Shown here piece by piece: positions 1 to 8,803 of a stretch of DNA of 64,000 nt. The notes beneath the pieces were generated by a model, which saw nothing but the letters and a program-made list of their open reading frames with translations, did not search any database and had not been told where the DNA came from. How positions within the stretch are numbered: position 1 is the first letter of the stretch; every line of letters begins with the position of its first letter. Position numbers and translations under genes: made by a program. Source of the stretch: Microlunatus soli (lineage in GTDB: Bacteria > Actinomycetota > Actinomycetes > Propionibacteriales > Propionibacteriaceae); contig NZ_LT629772.1 in assembly GCF_900105385.1 (NCBI RefSeq), forward strand, positions 5,270,001 to 5,334,000, read 5' to 3'.

Positions 1-121
1 CGAAAACCGACATAGGACGGTGCGAGAATGCGCGGCACGCGGAAACCTCCAGTTCTCGATCAAGATCACCAGGTCCACCCGTGGTCTTCTCGGAACGTAG
101 GCGGCCGGTGCGGCACCACGC

Positions 122-140
122 GTCACCCGGATCAGGTGAC
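122..140. promoter_or_regulatory. TCACC-N7-GGTGA inverted repeat, site 1
   Basis: The 19-base element has perfect 6-base arms GTCACC and GGTGAC around a 7-base spacer. It lies beyond the 3' end of the DUF4203 gene, so if it is an operator it should serve a gene off the left edge. It has the same spacing as the sites near 6522, 19901 and 19997. The remainder of bases 1-192 shows no convincing gene. The function is inferred from recurrence only. Confidence 0.4.
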
Positions 141-192
141 TTCACCGTGGGCAACGATAGAAGTCGCGAGAGGATGACGGATCCGAGCTCGG

Positions 193-780
193 CTATTGTT
201 TCCGTCCGCTCGATCTGTCGTCCGCGTCGCGCCGCCCTAAACCGACCGCGGACTGAACGCGATGGCCGAGCACGGTCAGCACGATCCAGGCCGCGCCAAG
301 CAGCAGCCCGCCGACGGCGGCCCTCGGACGCCACAGGTCACTCAGCGGATCGGGCCATAGCCGGCCAAGTCCCGACAGTGCGAGTGCTGCACCGGCGAAT
401 GCGGTCAGCCAGCGCAGTACGTGGTGCCGGCGACGGTTGATCAGCAGTCCGCCGAGGAAGCCGGCGGCCGGCACCACAATGATCGCCAACAACCAGTTGT
501 GGTCGGAGCCGTTGGCCAGTTGGAAGACCTTGGCACCGACGACGGCGCCGAGGCAGACACCGGAGATGAAGAAGACGAACCGAGCCAACAGGAGCGTCGT
601 GATGAACGCCATCACTGCGCCGGCGCAGCCGACCAGGATCGTCAGCTGCCAGGTCGCGTGCAGAGCGTCGGCGAGCAACCAGGCGGCGCCGAAGCCCGCG
701 ACGGCGATCGTCACACGCACGGAGCGGGCACCGAGGAAACACAGCGCGGCGCCGATGATCATCAACACGATGCCCGACAT
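193..780 (-). CDS. DUF4203 / TMEM198-like multipass membrane protein
   Basis: The product is a 195-residue membrane protein of unknown role. Starting at MSGIVLMIIG, it shows about seven hydrophobic segments in alanine/glycine/valine-rich stretches, then a basic tail ending DDRSSGRKQ. This layout is what the DUF4203 (TMEM198 TM7-like) family shows, and no catalytic motif is visible. The frame stays open a further 35 codons upstream, but that part overlaps the neighbouring channel gene and is not hydrophobic, so the ATG at 780 is preferred. The gene lies 4 bases after the stop of the MscS-type gene and is probably cotranscribed with it. Confidence 0.75.
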   Translation of the reverse strand: MSGIVLMIIGAALCFLGARSVRVTIAVAGFGAAWLLADALHATWQLTILVGCAGAVMAFITTLLLARFVFFISGVCLGAVVGAKVFQLANGSDHNWLLAIIVVPAAGFLGGLLINRRRHHVLRWLTAFAGAALALSGLGRLWPDPLSDLWRPRAAVGGLLLGAAWIVLTVLGHRVQSAVGLGRRDADDRSSGRKQ

Positions 781-784
781 CGGA

Positions 785-1657
785 CTAGAGCTCTTCACTG
801 ATACTGATCGCAGCCGGGCCCGGAGGCCAACCAACCGCAACGGTCCCGCCGCGCTCTTCGAAGGCCGTGCCGACGGCCGCCGCAACTCGCGAGCTGGTCT
901 GCGATCGTCCTTCTGGATGGTGCCAGATCCGGAGTGTGACTGTCAGCTCCGCCGGATCGGCGGCGATCAGCAGGACGGCCGGACGCGGCGAGTCCAGCAC
1001 CCCTCGAACCGAACGGGTCGCGGTCAGCACGATGTCGGTGGCGCTGGCGAGATGATCGTCGACGTGGCCATTGGAGGGTAGGTCGGCCCGCTTGATCCGG
1101 ACGGCGATCTCCGAACGCGCCTGCTTGCTTGCGGAGTAGTTGACCAGCGCACTGTCCATCACAGCATGGTTGGGCAGGTGCGCGGTGCGACCGTCAAGGG
1201 TTTGAAGTACGACCGACCTGGAGTTCAGTCCTTTAACGTATCCGCGGTAGCCGCAGGTCTCCACCAGATCTCCGAGACGAACCGGATGGCGGGCCTGGAT
1301 GACAAGCCCGGCGCCGAAGTTGTCGGCGATGCCACGGATCACCAGATACACCGAGGCCAGCACCAGCAGGGTAGCCGCCAAGACTGGCTGTATCGGTGCC
1401 CCGAGGATGGCCAACAGCACACCGGCCCCCAGGATGAGGACCAGATAGCGAGCGATCCGAGCGGCCTGGAGAGCAAGGTCATCGGCTACCCCGTTGACGC
1501 TGTGCCCGATCCGCAACACGAGTCGATAGACGACGCGGCCGGCGATCACAGTGCCGATCACGGCGACGACCGCCCAGAGCACCGTCGCCAGCGTGAGGTC
1601 GAGCCCGGCCAGCGGAATCTTCACCTCGGCGGGTGGAAAACTCGAGCCGGGGGTCAT
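785..1657 (-). CDS. MscS-family small-conductance mechanosensitive channel
   Basis: This is a predicted channel of 290 residues that would open under membrane tension to release solutes during osmotic downshock. The N-terminal half has three transmembrane segments (roughly residues 15-40, 55-80 and 85-110). They are followed by the beta-domain signature of the family: IADNFGAGLVI, then HPVRLGDLVE, a Gly-rich stretch and HLPNHAVMDS, the usual pore-exit and beta-domain elements. A C-terminal alpha/beta domain completes it. The frame is open 70 codons further upstream with low-quality sequence; the ATG at 1657 gives a normal N-terminus. An inverted repeat at 1722-1742 lies about 65 bases upstream, and the DUF4203 gene follows after 4 bases. 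Confidence 0.88.
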   Translation of the reverse strand: MTPGSSFPPAEVKIPLAGLDLTLATVLWAVVAVIGTVIAGRVVYRLVLRIGHSVNGVADDLALQAARIARYLVLILGAGVLLAILGAPIQPVLAATLLVLASVYLVIRGIADNFGAGLVIQARHPVRLGDLVETCGYRGYVKGLNSRSVVLQTLDGRTAHLPNHAVMDSALVNYSASKQARSEIAVRIKRADLPSNGHVDDHLASATDIVLTATRSVRGVLDSPRPAVLLIAADPAELTVTLRIWHHPEGRSQTSSRVAAAVGTAFEERGGTVAVGWPPGPAAISISEEL

Positions 1658-1721
1658 GGCGTCGTCGACCGACGTACGGACCGGGTCACTCTTCGAGCAT
1701 CCACGGAGCACAGGGAGGTGG

Positions 1722-1742
1722 CCTCGCCCGAAACCGGTGAGG
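1722..1742. promoter_or_regulatory. TCACC-N7-GGTGA inverted repeat, site 2 (one mismatch)
   Basis: CCTCGCCC-GAAAC-CGGTGAGG is a near copy of the element at 6522-6542, with TCGCC in place of TCACC and the same 7-base spacing. It sits between the divergent MscS-type gene (start 1657) and GAP-family gene (start 1888), where it could act on both. Confidence 0.4.
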
Positions 1743-1887
1743 GCATCTAGATCGTCCGAACATAGCGTCGGCGGCGTCGACGCGACACTACCGCCAGCCA
1801 GCCGGGCGCCCGCTGGCGGTGAACGAAGGACACAACAGCCGAAGGCCACAGCAGGCGATCGGCACAACAGTCGAAGGCGGCGCGGAC

Positions 1888-2556
1888 ATGGGACAGGTGA
1901 TCGGAGACATTCTGCCGATCGCGCTTGCCATCGCGATCTCTCCGATGCCGATCATGGCCGTGGTGCTGATGTTGATGTCGGCACACGGCCGGGGTGCGTC
2001 GTTGGCATTCCTGCTGGCCTGGATCCTCGGTGTCGCGATGGTGGTCACGATCGCGACGATCGCTATCAGTCCGGCGTCCGGGGACGACGATGGCCCGTCC
2101 AGGGTGGCTTCGCTGATCAAGGTTCTGCTCGGTGTGGCCACACTGGTTCTGGCCTTCAGACAATGGCGTAAGCGACCCGAGGCAGGGCAGGAACCGGCGC
2201 GGCCGCGCTGGATGGCGACAATCGACAGCATGACGGTGGGCAAGGCCTTCGTGACGGGTGCCGTGTTGTCGACGGTGAACCCCAAGAACCTGGCGCTCGG
2301 GCTGACCGGTGGAGTCACGATCGGTGCGGTCGATCTCGGGGCCGGGGGCGCGGTCATCGCGATCGTCGTCTTCGTTGCCATCGCTTCCTGCACGGTGGCG
2401 GCGCCGGTGTTCGCCTACCTGACGGCACCGGATCGTGTCAGGGCTCCGCTGGACGGACTCCGCGTCTGGTTGGAGCATCACAACGCCGCTGTGATGGCGG
2501 TGTTGCTGCTGCTGATGGGCGTTTCGATCATCGGCAAGGGTGTGGCCGGTCTGTGA
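1888..2556 (+). CDS. GAP family (Sap-like) membrane protein
   Basis: The product is a 222-residue integral membrane protein of the GAP/Sap family, relatives of the mycobacterial sulfolipid-addressing protein. The overall fold resembles LysE-type exporters, but no substrate is known. Visible features are an N-terminal hydrophobic helix with AISPMPIMAVVLML, a second helix after SAHGRG, and the conserved GAVLSTVNPKNLALGLTGG stretch in the middle, then two more helices. The ATG at 1888 has an AGGCGG sequence just upstream; a longer in-frame start at 1819 adds a hydrophilic stretch that looks non-coding. A second family member is at 20048. Confidence 0.82.
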   Translation: MGQVIGDILPIALAIAISPMPIMAVVLMLMSAHGRGASLAFLLAWILGVAMVVTIATIAISPASGDDDGPSRVASLIKVLLGVATLVLAFRQWRKRPEAGQEPARPRWMATIDSMTVGKAFVTGAVLSTVNPKNLALGLTGGVTIGAVDLGAGGAVIAIVVFVAIASCTVAAPVFAYLTAPDRVRAPLDGLRVWLEHHNAAVMAVLLLLMGVSIIGKGVAGL

Positions 2557-2645
2557 CAGCGATGGAGATCGTCGCGACGCGATGGGAGAGAGTCTCTGAT
2601 GAATGACGGTGGCCGTGTGACCTCCGTACGACGCGGGAGCGAGAG

Positions 2646-2849
2646 ATGAGCAAGATGCTGATCCGTGTCGACGTGGATCTCTCCGACGAACTCGTCAGCG
2701 CATTCCCGTACCTGACCGCACGCCACCACCGGGCATCGACCACGTTGACCGGTGAGATCGCCGACCAACAGGAACTCCAGGGATTGCTTGCCCTGTTGGA
2801 TTCCCTGGGGATCTCGGTGATCGAGGTCGTCACCGTCCCCGACGACTGA
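2646..2849 (+). CDS. small hypothetical protein (67 aa)
   Basis: I do not recognise this protein. It begins MSKMLIRVDVDL with a GGGAGCGAGAG ribosome-binding sequence just upstream. It is acidic, cytoplasmic-looking and has an alternating beta/helix pattern (RVDVDL, STTLTGEI, LLALLDSLGI, VIEVVTVPDD), compatible with a small alpha/beta fold. It lies in the stress-gene block between the GAP gene and a convergent SulP gene. The good ribosome-binding site and ordered composition argue for a real gene. Confidence 0.6.
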   Translation: MSKMLIRVDVDLSDELVSAFPYLTARHHRASTTLTGEIADQQELQGLLALLDSLGISVIEVVTVPDD

Positions 2850-2939
2850 CAGTGTCTCGGGACCGAGGAGCGTGCTGAACAAGCTGCCCTGCTGACCTCC
2901 TGGATCTGAACCCTGGTTGACGCCGATCCTTCGCCGGGC

Positions 2940-4769
2940 TCAGGACGCTTGTGGCCGCTCGTTGGTGATGTCGGGACTGACTCGATGAGCAGGATCGGGC
3001 TGACGACCGCCGGAACGTCGCGTCGCGTCGTCGAGCGCGGCTCGGGTCGAACTGCCGACTTCCTCGGTCGCCGGATAGATCGAGATTCCGGCAATCAGGG
3101 ACGACTGCTCGCCAATGTGCCACTGATCGGTCAGATCGTGCCCGACACCGGTGAGATACAGTTCGCCGCCGACGGACTGAAGTTCGTGGGCGTAGGTTCC
3201 GATCACCTTCAGGAAGGTAGCGCCGAGCGTGGTCCGACCACGGAGCCGCAGGATGACGACGGACCCCGAACCGTCGGGGCCGTTCCGCTCTGGACGTGGT
3301 AGTCGACGCTGCAGGGTTCGTGCGCCGGCGAAGAACAGCGAACCGTACGGGACCAGGACCAGGACCTGACCGGCACCGATCGTTGCCGGTGCCGGAGACT
3401 CGATCACGTGGCCTTGATCATCCCATCGGCGCTGGCACAGCCGTAGATCGAGGCTCTCCTGATTGAGCTGCAGCAGGAGGGAGGCGATCACTCCGATCCC
3501 GACGGCAGCGGCGATCGGGAGCATCAGAACGGCGATGAAGGTGGCGATGATCGCGATGGTCGAGATGATTCCTGCGCGTACCGCGGAGATCAGGTCGGCC
3601 GGCCGGATGCTGGTCACTCCGGCGTAGATCAGCACCGCGGCCAGTGTCGGCATCGCGACCTCGCCGACCAGGCCGGAGAAGATCAGCAGGATCGCGGCCA
3701 TCCAGATGCCGGTCCAGATGCTGGCCCACCGAGTGCGCGCCCCCACGGCCTTGTTCAGGGCTGTCTGCCCGACAGATCCGCCGACCGGCATCCCGCCGAT
3801 CACCGACGATCCGACGTTGGCCAGGCCCTGGGAGACGACGTCACGCCGGATCGAGGAGGGGGATCCGTCCTGGTTCGGCACCGCCTCGGCAACCCCGGCC
3901 CCCTGGATGATGATCAACGCCGAGACGGCCGCGGCCCCGCCGAGCAGCTCGGGCGTGAAGAGGCTCAGCTCGGGCACATGGGGGACCGGGAGGCCTTGTG
4001 GGATCGTGCCGGTCTGTTTGACCAGGGCGACGTCCGATCGGTGCAACAGGTGAACCGCCAGGGTCGGAAGCAGCAATGCGACCAGCGAACCGAGCATCGC
4101 CAGCTTGGTCCGTCCGATCAAGATCAACAAGAACAGGGCGCCGCCGCCGGCGACCGCACTGGCGACGCTGACCGCACCGAGATTCGCGACCACCGAGAAG
4201 GCCTTCAGCACGGGGACCGCTCCGGTCGCCTCGGTGCCCAGCAGATCGGGAAGTTGACCGAGCACCATGTTCACCGAGACACCGGCCAGAAATCCGAGCA
4301 TCACCGACTGTGACACGTAACGGATGTAGCGGTTCAGCTTGATCACGGCGGCGAGCACCAGCACCGCGCCGACCAGCAGGGTGAGCAAGGTCATCGCTGC
4401 GGATCTGTTCGCCGCCGGGACATCCGCCACTGCCGACCCGGCCGCCAACGCGGCGGCACCGGTGGTGGCAATCACCATCATCCGGGTCGAACTGCTCAGG
4501 CCACCGACGGTCGGTCCGGCCAGGCTGGCATACAGCCCGTGAGCAGGGTTGACCCCGGCCAACACACCCGAGGCCATACCGTCCGGGACCGAGGAGATCG
4601 CGCCGGGCAGTCCCGCCAGCAGGTCGCGGAGCATCGTGTGCCTGCCGGGCTTCAGTTCTCGGGACTCGGTGTGCAGCCACCGCCCTAGGCGATCTTGCGC
4701 CCTGTCGACGCGATCCTGGAAGACCCGCGAGCGTCCGGTGCCGGATTCGGAGTCGTCGGAATGGATCAC
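2940..4769 (-). CDS. SulP-family anion transporter with C-terminal STAS domain
   Basis: This 609-residue protein is a predicted secondary transporter for sulfate, bicarbonate or a related anion. The N-terminal SulP core (about residues 45-440) has the family entry motif LPGAISSVPDGMASGVLAG, a GLYASLAGPTVGGL loop, repeated membrane spans, and the conserved GMPVGGSVGQTALN segment. A STAS domain follows at about 470-580 (VPYGSLFFAGARTLQRRLP, then VVILRLRGRTTLGATF). The Ser/Thr often phosphorylated in STAS domains is not obvious. The start overlaps the stop of the AI-2E gene by 4 bases, indicating one operon. A paralogue is at 8804 on the other strand. Confidence 0.9.
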   Translation of the reverse strand: MIHSDDSESGTGRSRVFQDRVDRAQDRLGRWLHTESRELKPGRHTMLRDLLAGLPGAISSVPDGMASGVLAGVNPAHGLYASLAGPTVGGLSSSTRMMVIATTGAAALAAGSAVADVPAANRSAAMTLLTLLVGAVLVLAAVIKLNRYIRYVSQSVMLGFLAGVSVNMVLGQLPDLLGTEATGAVPVLKAFSVVANLGAVSVASAVAGGGALFLLILIGRTKLAMLGSLVALLLPTLAVHLLHRSDVALVKQTGTIPQGLPVPHVPELSLFTPELLGGAAAVSALIIIQGAGVAEAVPNQDGSPSSIRRDVVSQGLANVGSSVIGGMPVGGSVGQTALNKAVGARTRWASIWTGIWMAAILLIFSGLVGEVAMPTLAAVLIYAGVTSIRPADLISAVRAGIISTIAIIATFIAVLMLPIAAAVGIGVIASLLLQLNQESLDLRLCQRRWDDQGHVIESPAPATIGAGQVLVLVPYGSLFFAGARTLQRRLPRPERNGPDGSGSVVILRLRGRTTLGATFLKVIGTYAHELQSVGGELYLTGVGHDLTDQWHIGEQSSLIAGISIYPATEEVGSSTRAALDDATRRSGGRQPDPAHRVSPDITNERPQAS

Positions 4770-5896
4770 GTCGCCTCGACGCTGTGGCTCGGTGGCGTGC
4801 GTTCCTTCGCCTTCGTGTCACGGGTTCTGAGCTCCCGATTGGCGACCAGCGGCCCCAACCACCGGCTCCGAGGATCGGCATCGACCAGGACGGCCCGCAC
4901 CAGCAGGCTCAACGGGATGGCCAGGACGGCACCGAGCGGTCCGATCACCCATGACCAGAACACCAACGACATGAAGGTCAACGTCGTCGACAGACCGACA
5001 GTGTCGCCGACCACCTTGGGTTGGATCGCTGACTGGATGATCAGATTGATCACGCAGTACACCACGATCACGATCAGCATCAATCCGACGCCACCGTCGA
5101 GCAATGCGAGGACCGCCGGTGGCAGCAGGCCGATCAGGAAGCCGATGTTGGGGATGTAGTTGGTCAGCAGAGCCAGCAGACCCCAGAGGATCGGTTCCGG
5201 CACTCCGAGGATCGCCAACGCCGTGGTGTCCAGGACCGCAACGACCAGTCCGAAGACCGTCGAGACCAGCAGATAACGCCGGGTCGATCGGGAGAAGTCG
5301 ATCAGCGCCGTGACGATGGTCGGTCGGATCTTTCCCGCGGCCCGCAGGTAGCGGGGGAACGTCGAGCCGTCGATGGTCATGAACAGCAGTAGTGTGATGA
5401 TGAAGACGAGATTGGATGCCACGCCGAGAACGCCCGACAGGGCCGCCGTAACGACGCTGCTGAGCTTCGACAGATCCAGACCCGAGGTCAGGGCATGCAA
5501 CTGCTTCTCAGCGATACCCAGAGCTGCCAGTCGGTCGGTCAGGCCGCCGATGATCTCGTCGAAACGCTGCTCGTAGTCGGGGAGCAAGCTGCCGAATCGG
5601 GCCGCGGAGACGACCAGTGTCATCGCCAGGGCTACCAATCCCAGGTACACCACGATCAGGCAGACAATGGTCGCCAGCCAGGACGGGACTGTGCGCGCCA
5701 GCAGGGTGTGCAGCGGGTGGACCGCGATCGTGAGGACCAGAGTGAGGAAGGTTGCCCCGAGGATGTCTGCGGCACCCTGCAGGCCGGCGACGATGATCAC
5801 GACGGCAGCGACGCCCAATAACACCATCAGCCCGCGCGGGAGGAGTCGCTTGGCCGGACGTCCGGCCGTGCGCCCATTCGATGGAGTCTCAGACAC
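4766..5896 (-). CDS. AI-2E family transporter (PF01594-type permease)
   Basis: This 376-residue membrane protein belongs to the AI-2E/YdiK permease family, whose members transport varied substrates including autoinducer-2 and sodium; the substrate here is unknown. Two N-terminal spans (about 20-60), a long amphipathic soluble region (about 95-165) and a C-terminal bundle are seen. The family signature region is ALLTNYIPNIGFLIGLLPP, followed by IQPKVVGDTVGLSTTLTFMS. The start MSETPSNG has AGGAGGT immediately upstream. It is translationally coupled to the SulP gene downstream. A weak inverted repeat at 5978-5994 lies upstream. Confidence 0.88.
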   Translation of the reverse strand: MSETPSNGRTAGRPAKRLLPRGLMVLLGVAAVVIIVAGLQGAADILGATFLTLVLTIAVHPLHTLLARTVPSWLATIVCLIVVYLGLVALAMTLVVSAARFGSLLPDYEQRFDEIIGGLTDRLAALGIAEKQLHALTSGLDLSKLSSVVTAALSGVLGVASNLVFIITLLLFMTIDGSTFPRYLRAAGKIRPTIVTALIDFSRSTRRYLLVSTVFGLVVAVLDTTALAILGVPEPILWGLLALLTNYIPNIGFLIGLLPPAVLALLDGGVGLMLIVIVVYCVINLIIQSAIQPKVVGDTVGLSTTLTFMSLVFWSWVIGPLGAVLAIPLSLLVRAVLVDADPRSRWLGPLVANRELRTRDTKAKERTPPSHSVEAT

Positions 5897-5955
5897 GTAT
5901 ACCTCCTGGTCTGCGGACAGGAACCTGCAGCACGACTCCCGGCCCCGCCAGGTTG

Positions 5956-6462
5956 TCAGCTCATCGGTCCGGACGAATCCCCCGTGTCAGGTGAGTGCCT
6001 GGGTGTCGGCACAGGTCGCAGAGCCCGGGCGCCGGTACCGGTGAGCAACAGCCAGATCGCCAGCACCACCAGCAGGTCGACGGCCGAGGTGACGAAGGTT
6101 CGCGACGAGATGCCGCTCGCGAACGGCAACGCCGCGGCCAGCACGGCGACCAGAGCGATGATCCAGTTGAAGAAGCGGATCGGCTGTGGGACCAGCACCA
6201 GCAGGAGATGGAGGAGCGCCGTCGCGGCAATCGCCAGCAGAAAGCCGATCACCGGGTAGGCGAGCCAGTTGGCGGCATGTGGATTGCCGGGAAGTCCGAC
6301 ATGGATCAGCTTGATCGTTAACACATTCTCGCTGACCACGACACCGACGGCGGCAACCAGGCCAGCAACGAAAGCAGTCGCGAGACCACCGGCCCACAGG
6401 GTCCCAGCGCGGATGGTGCGGGGCTTCTGCTGGCCTGCCGGTCCGGTGCCTTCGACGGTCAC
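5956..6462 (-). CDS. DUF6069-like four-helix membrane protein
   Basis: This 168-residue protein has four clear hydrophobic helices (about residues 22-46, 65-90, 96-116 and 123-143), a hydrophilic N-terminus and a Ser/Pro-rich cytoplasmic tail. The helix pattern and the PVIGFLLAIAATALLHLLL/PIRFFNWIIALVAVLAAALPF segments resemble the DUF6069 family, whose role is unknown. It lies 59 bases upstream of the AI-2E gene on the same strand. It diverges from the DUF6325 gene, and the perfect inverted repeat at 6522 lies 60 bases upstream of its start. Confidence 0.68.
   Translation of the reverse strand: MTVEGTGPAGQQKPRTIRAGTLWAGGLATAFVAGLVAAVGVVVSENVLTIKLIHVGLPGNPHAANWLAYPVIGFLLAIAATALLHLLLVLVPQPIRFFNWIIALVAVLAAALPFASGISSRTFVTSAVDLLVVLAIWLLLTGTGARALRPVPTPRHSPDTGDSSGPMS
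5978..5994. promoter_or_regulatory. TCACC-N7-GGTGA-like inverted repeat, site 3 (one mismatch)
   Basis: TCCCC-CGTGTCA-GGTGA matches the recurring operator-like element except for one base. It lies inside the 3' end of the DUF6069 gene, about 80-100 bases upstream of the AI-2E start at 5896. It is weaker than the intergenic copies and could be chance. Confidence 0.22.
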
Positions 6463-6521
6463 GATGCCTTCCTGTTCAGCGACTGCGTTCCTTCGATCTC
6501 ACGGGTTGGTGACGCTTTCGG

Positions 6522-6542
6522 CCTCACCCGAACAGGGTGAGG
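6522..6542. promoter_or_regulatory. TCACC-N7-GGTGA inverted repeat, site 4 (perfect 8-bp arms)
   Basis: CCTCACCC-GAACA-GGGTGAGG has perfect 8-base arms. It lies midway between the divergent DUF6069 gene (start 6462) and DUF6325 gene (start 6602), about 60 bases from each. This central position in a divergent promoter supports an operator rather than a terminator. Confidence 0.5.
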
Positions 6543-6601
6543 ATCTCGAGGACTTCGACTGCAAGAGTCTCCGCCATGACAGAGCTTCGTGAGAGTGCGC
6601 G

Positions 6602-7048
6602 ATGAGTGTTCAGACAGCCCCCGTAGGGCCCGTCGACGTGGCGATCGTGGTCTTTCCCGAGTCCGACATCGGGTCCTCGCTGACCGACGCCATCGCCGAC
6701 GCCATCGGATCTGGTGCCGTGCGCCTGCTGGACGCCCTGATCGTGCAGAAGGACAACAACGGCAAGACCATGATCATCGACATTGATGACGACACGGACG
6801 CCTTCGCGCTGCTGCCGGTGAGTGGCGCTCACCAGGGCCTGCTCACCGCCTCCGACGCCGAGGAAGTCTCCGATGTCCTACCACCGGGAGCGACCGCGAT
6901 GGTCGTGGCCTGGGAGAACATGTGGGCGGTCCGGATGAGGATCGCTGTCCATGACGCGGGGGGCCAGATCGTCGCCCACGAACGGATTGCCGAGGACAGT
7001 CTGGTCGGGGCCTTCGCAACACTTCCGAGCATTGAGGACGGTGAATGA
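6602..7048 (+). CDS. DUF6325 family protein
   Basis: This 148-residue soluble protein of unknown function matches the DUF6325 pattern. It opens GPVDVAIVVFPES, then has an acidic helix and the hallmark GAVRLLDALIVQKDNNGK. A DGLLTASDAEEV-like segment and VVAWENMWAVRMRIAV follow, then GGQIVAHERI near the end. Members usually occur in actinobacterial stress clusters beside SHOCT-domain proteins, as here. The ATG at 6602 follows a GAGAG sequence. Its last codons overlap the start of the next gene by 4 bases, so the two are probably translationally coupled. Confidence 0.8.
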   Translation: MSVQTAPVGPVDVAIVVFPESDIGSSLTDAIADAIGSGAVRLLDALIVQKDNNGKTMIIDIDDDTDAFALLPVSGAHQGLLTASDAEEVSDVLPPGATAMVVAWENMWAVRMRIAVHDAGGQIVAHERIAEDSLVGAFATLPSIEDGE

Positions 7049-7383
7049 TCATGCTCGCCAGACGATTCGGACGGCCGGGACTGCTCGGGCTGGCCGCGCG
7101 GACTGCAGTTGTTGCCGGTACGGCCAGTGCGGTCTCCGGCGGAATGGCCCGCCGCCAGCAGCAACGGCAGGCCGACCAGCAGGAGCTGCAGGACTACGAG
7201 GCGCAACGCCAGCAGGCGCAGACGGCCGCCGCGGTGCAGGCCGCGCAGCCGGCCGCTGCTCCTCAACAGCCGGCCGCCACCGACACCGTCTCCCAGCTGG
7301 AACGGCTGGCGGCCCTGCAGAAGCAAGGCGTTCTCACCGACGAGGAGTTCGCCGCCCAGAAGGCGCGGATCCTCCAGGGCTGA
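7045..7383 (+). CDS. SHOCT-domain protein
   Basis: This 112-residue protein has a short hydrophobic N-terminal segment (LLGLAARTAVVAGTASAV). A Gln/Ala-rich region follows (about residues 35-78), likely coiled or disordered. The C-terminal SHOCT helix pair is at residues 82-112 (LERLAALQKQGVLTDEEFAAQKARIL). SHOCT modules are short oligomerisation motifs; the protein is probably a small membrane-tethered partner of its neighbours. A second possible start lies two codons in. It overlaps the DUF6325 gene by 4 bases, and the next gene starts 6 bases later. Confidence 0.82.
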   Translation: MIMLARRFGRPGLLGLAARTAVVAGTASAVSGGMARRQQQRQADQQELQDYEAQRQQAQTAAAVQAAQPAAAPQQPAATDTVSQLERLAALQKQGVLTDEEFAAQKARILQG

Positions 7384-7389
7384 GCCGTC

Positions 7390-8787
7390 GTGACCGAGAC
7401 ACCACCGACGTCGCATCAGCTGCGGGAGCGGATCGCCCAGCTGGAGGCGGAGAACCGTACCCTGCGCGAGCGATCGGTGCCGACGCCCGAGTCGCTGGCA
7501 CCGAGTGCGCCACCCGTGCTGAGCCGACGGGGTCGTGGTTGGGCCGTACTGTCGCTGTGTCTGATCATCGTCGGGTGCGTCCTGGCTCCGTTGTCCGTGG
7601 TGACGGTCTGGGCCAGGGCGACGCTGGTCGACACCGACCGTTTCGTCGCCACCTACGCACCGCTGGCCAACAGCCTGGTCGTCCAGGACTACGTCATCGA
7701 TCAGTCGGTAACGGTGATCGACCAGAAGGTCGACATCGACCTATTGACCGCCAACCTGATCGACGGCATCAAGGACCTGGGTACCGGGCCGCGGGCCAAT
7801 GCGGCTCTGGACGCGCTGCAGGGGCCCGCGGCCAGCGGACTGAAGAACCTGATCCGCAGTGGGGTGACGGAATTCGTTCGCTCCGACGCGTTTGCTCAGA
7901 CCTGGCAGCAGGCGTTGCGGATCAGCCACACCCAGTTGATGGCGACGGTGCGTGATGATCCGCAGGCCATCCTGAAGGCCCAGCAGGACGGCACGATCGG
8001 CATCCAACTTGGCCCGATCATCGACCGCGTCAAACGATCGCTGATCGATCGGGGGATCACGGTCGCTTCCCGGATTCCCTCGGTGAACAAGACGATCCCG
8101 ATCGCTCAGGCTGACCAGATCGGCACGGTCCAGGCGGGCTACCGCGTCGTGATCGCACTGGGTGCCTGGCTGCCGTGGGTGTGTCTGCTGTTCCTGGTCG
8201 CCGGTGTGGTGGTGGCGAGGCGGCGGACCAGGGCACTGGTCGGTACCGGCGTCGGCTTCGCGCTGGCGATGCTGGTGCTGCTGTTGGGATTCTTCGTCGG
8301 ACGAACGGTGGTGGCCGCCAGTCTGCCGCCGTCGCTGGCGCCCGGCAACGTCACCGACCTGCTGTACACCACCGCGACCCATGCCATGCGGGACACTGCG
8401 ATAGCTGGGTTGGTGCTCGGCATCGCGGTCGCCCTGGTGGGCTGGTTCGGTGGCCCGTTCACTTCCTCGCAACGGATCCGAGGCGGCTACCTGAGCGGCG
8501 TCGATCACCTCCGACGCCGTGTGGAGGATCGCGGTGTCAGCACCGGCAAGGTCGGTGAGTGGATCTATGCCCAACGACTGCTGATCCGGATCGTGATCGC
8601 CGTCGTGGTCGCTGCGATCATCCTGCTCAACCGGCCGCTGGCCGTCTCCACCATCGTCGCCACCGGACTGATAGCGATCGGTGTGCTGATCATCCTGAGC
8701 CTGGTCGAGAGGCCGCCGCGGCCCGATCCGACGCCAGAGTCTGCGACCGGCAACGGGTCGGCCGCGGTAGCGTCGAGCGACGTCTGA
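7390..8787 (+). CDS. multipass membrane protein with N-terminal coiled coil
   Basis: I cannot assign a function to this 465-residue protein. It starts with GTG and has a leucine-zipper-like helix at about 8-35 (LRERIAQLEAENRTLRER). A transmembrane span follows at about 52-78, then a large extracytoplasmic region (about 80-250) that includes a DTDRFVATYAPLA motif. Helices follow at about 255-280, 285-305, 335-355 and two near 395-440. The DxDRFV motif followed by an extracytoplasmic domain is typical of a widespread actinobacterial hypothetical membrane-protein family. It lies in the same run as the SHOCT gene and the second SulP gene. Confidence 0.72.
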   Translation: MTETPPTSHQLRERIAQLEAENRTLRERSVPTPESLAPSAPPVLSRRGRGWAVLSLCLIIVGCVLAPLSVVTVWARATLVDTDRFVATYAPLANSLVVQDYVIDQSVTVIDQKVDIDLLTANLIDGIKDLGTGPRANAALDALQGPAASGLKNLIRSGVTEFVRSDAFAQTWQQALRISHTQLMATVRDDPQAILKAQQDGTIGIQLGPIIDRVKRSLIDRGITVASRIPSVNKTIPIAQADQIGTVQAGYRVVIALGAWLPWVCLLFLVAGVVVARRRTRALVGTGVGFALAMLVLLLGFFVGRTVVAASLPPSLAPGNVTDLLYTTATHAMRDTAIAGLVLGIAVALVGWFGGPFTSSQRIRGGYLSGVDHLRRRVEDRGVSTGKVGEWIYAQRLLIRIVIAVVVAAIILLNRPLAVSTIVATGLIAIGVLIILSLVERPPRPDPTPESATGNGSAAVASSDV

Positions 8788-8803
8788 TCCGGAGCCAGCA
8801 GAG

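Noticed and set aside
421-1081. Long plus-strand frames opposite the DUF4203 and MscS-type genes
   Set aside because: They are antisense shadows with Arg/Gln/Asp-biased composition and no recognisable domain.
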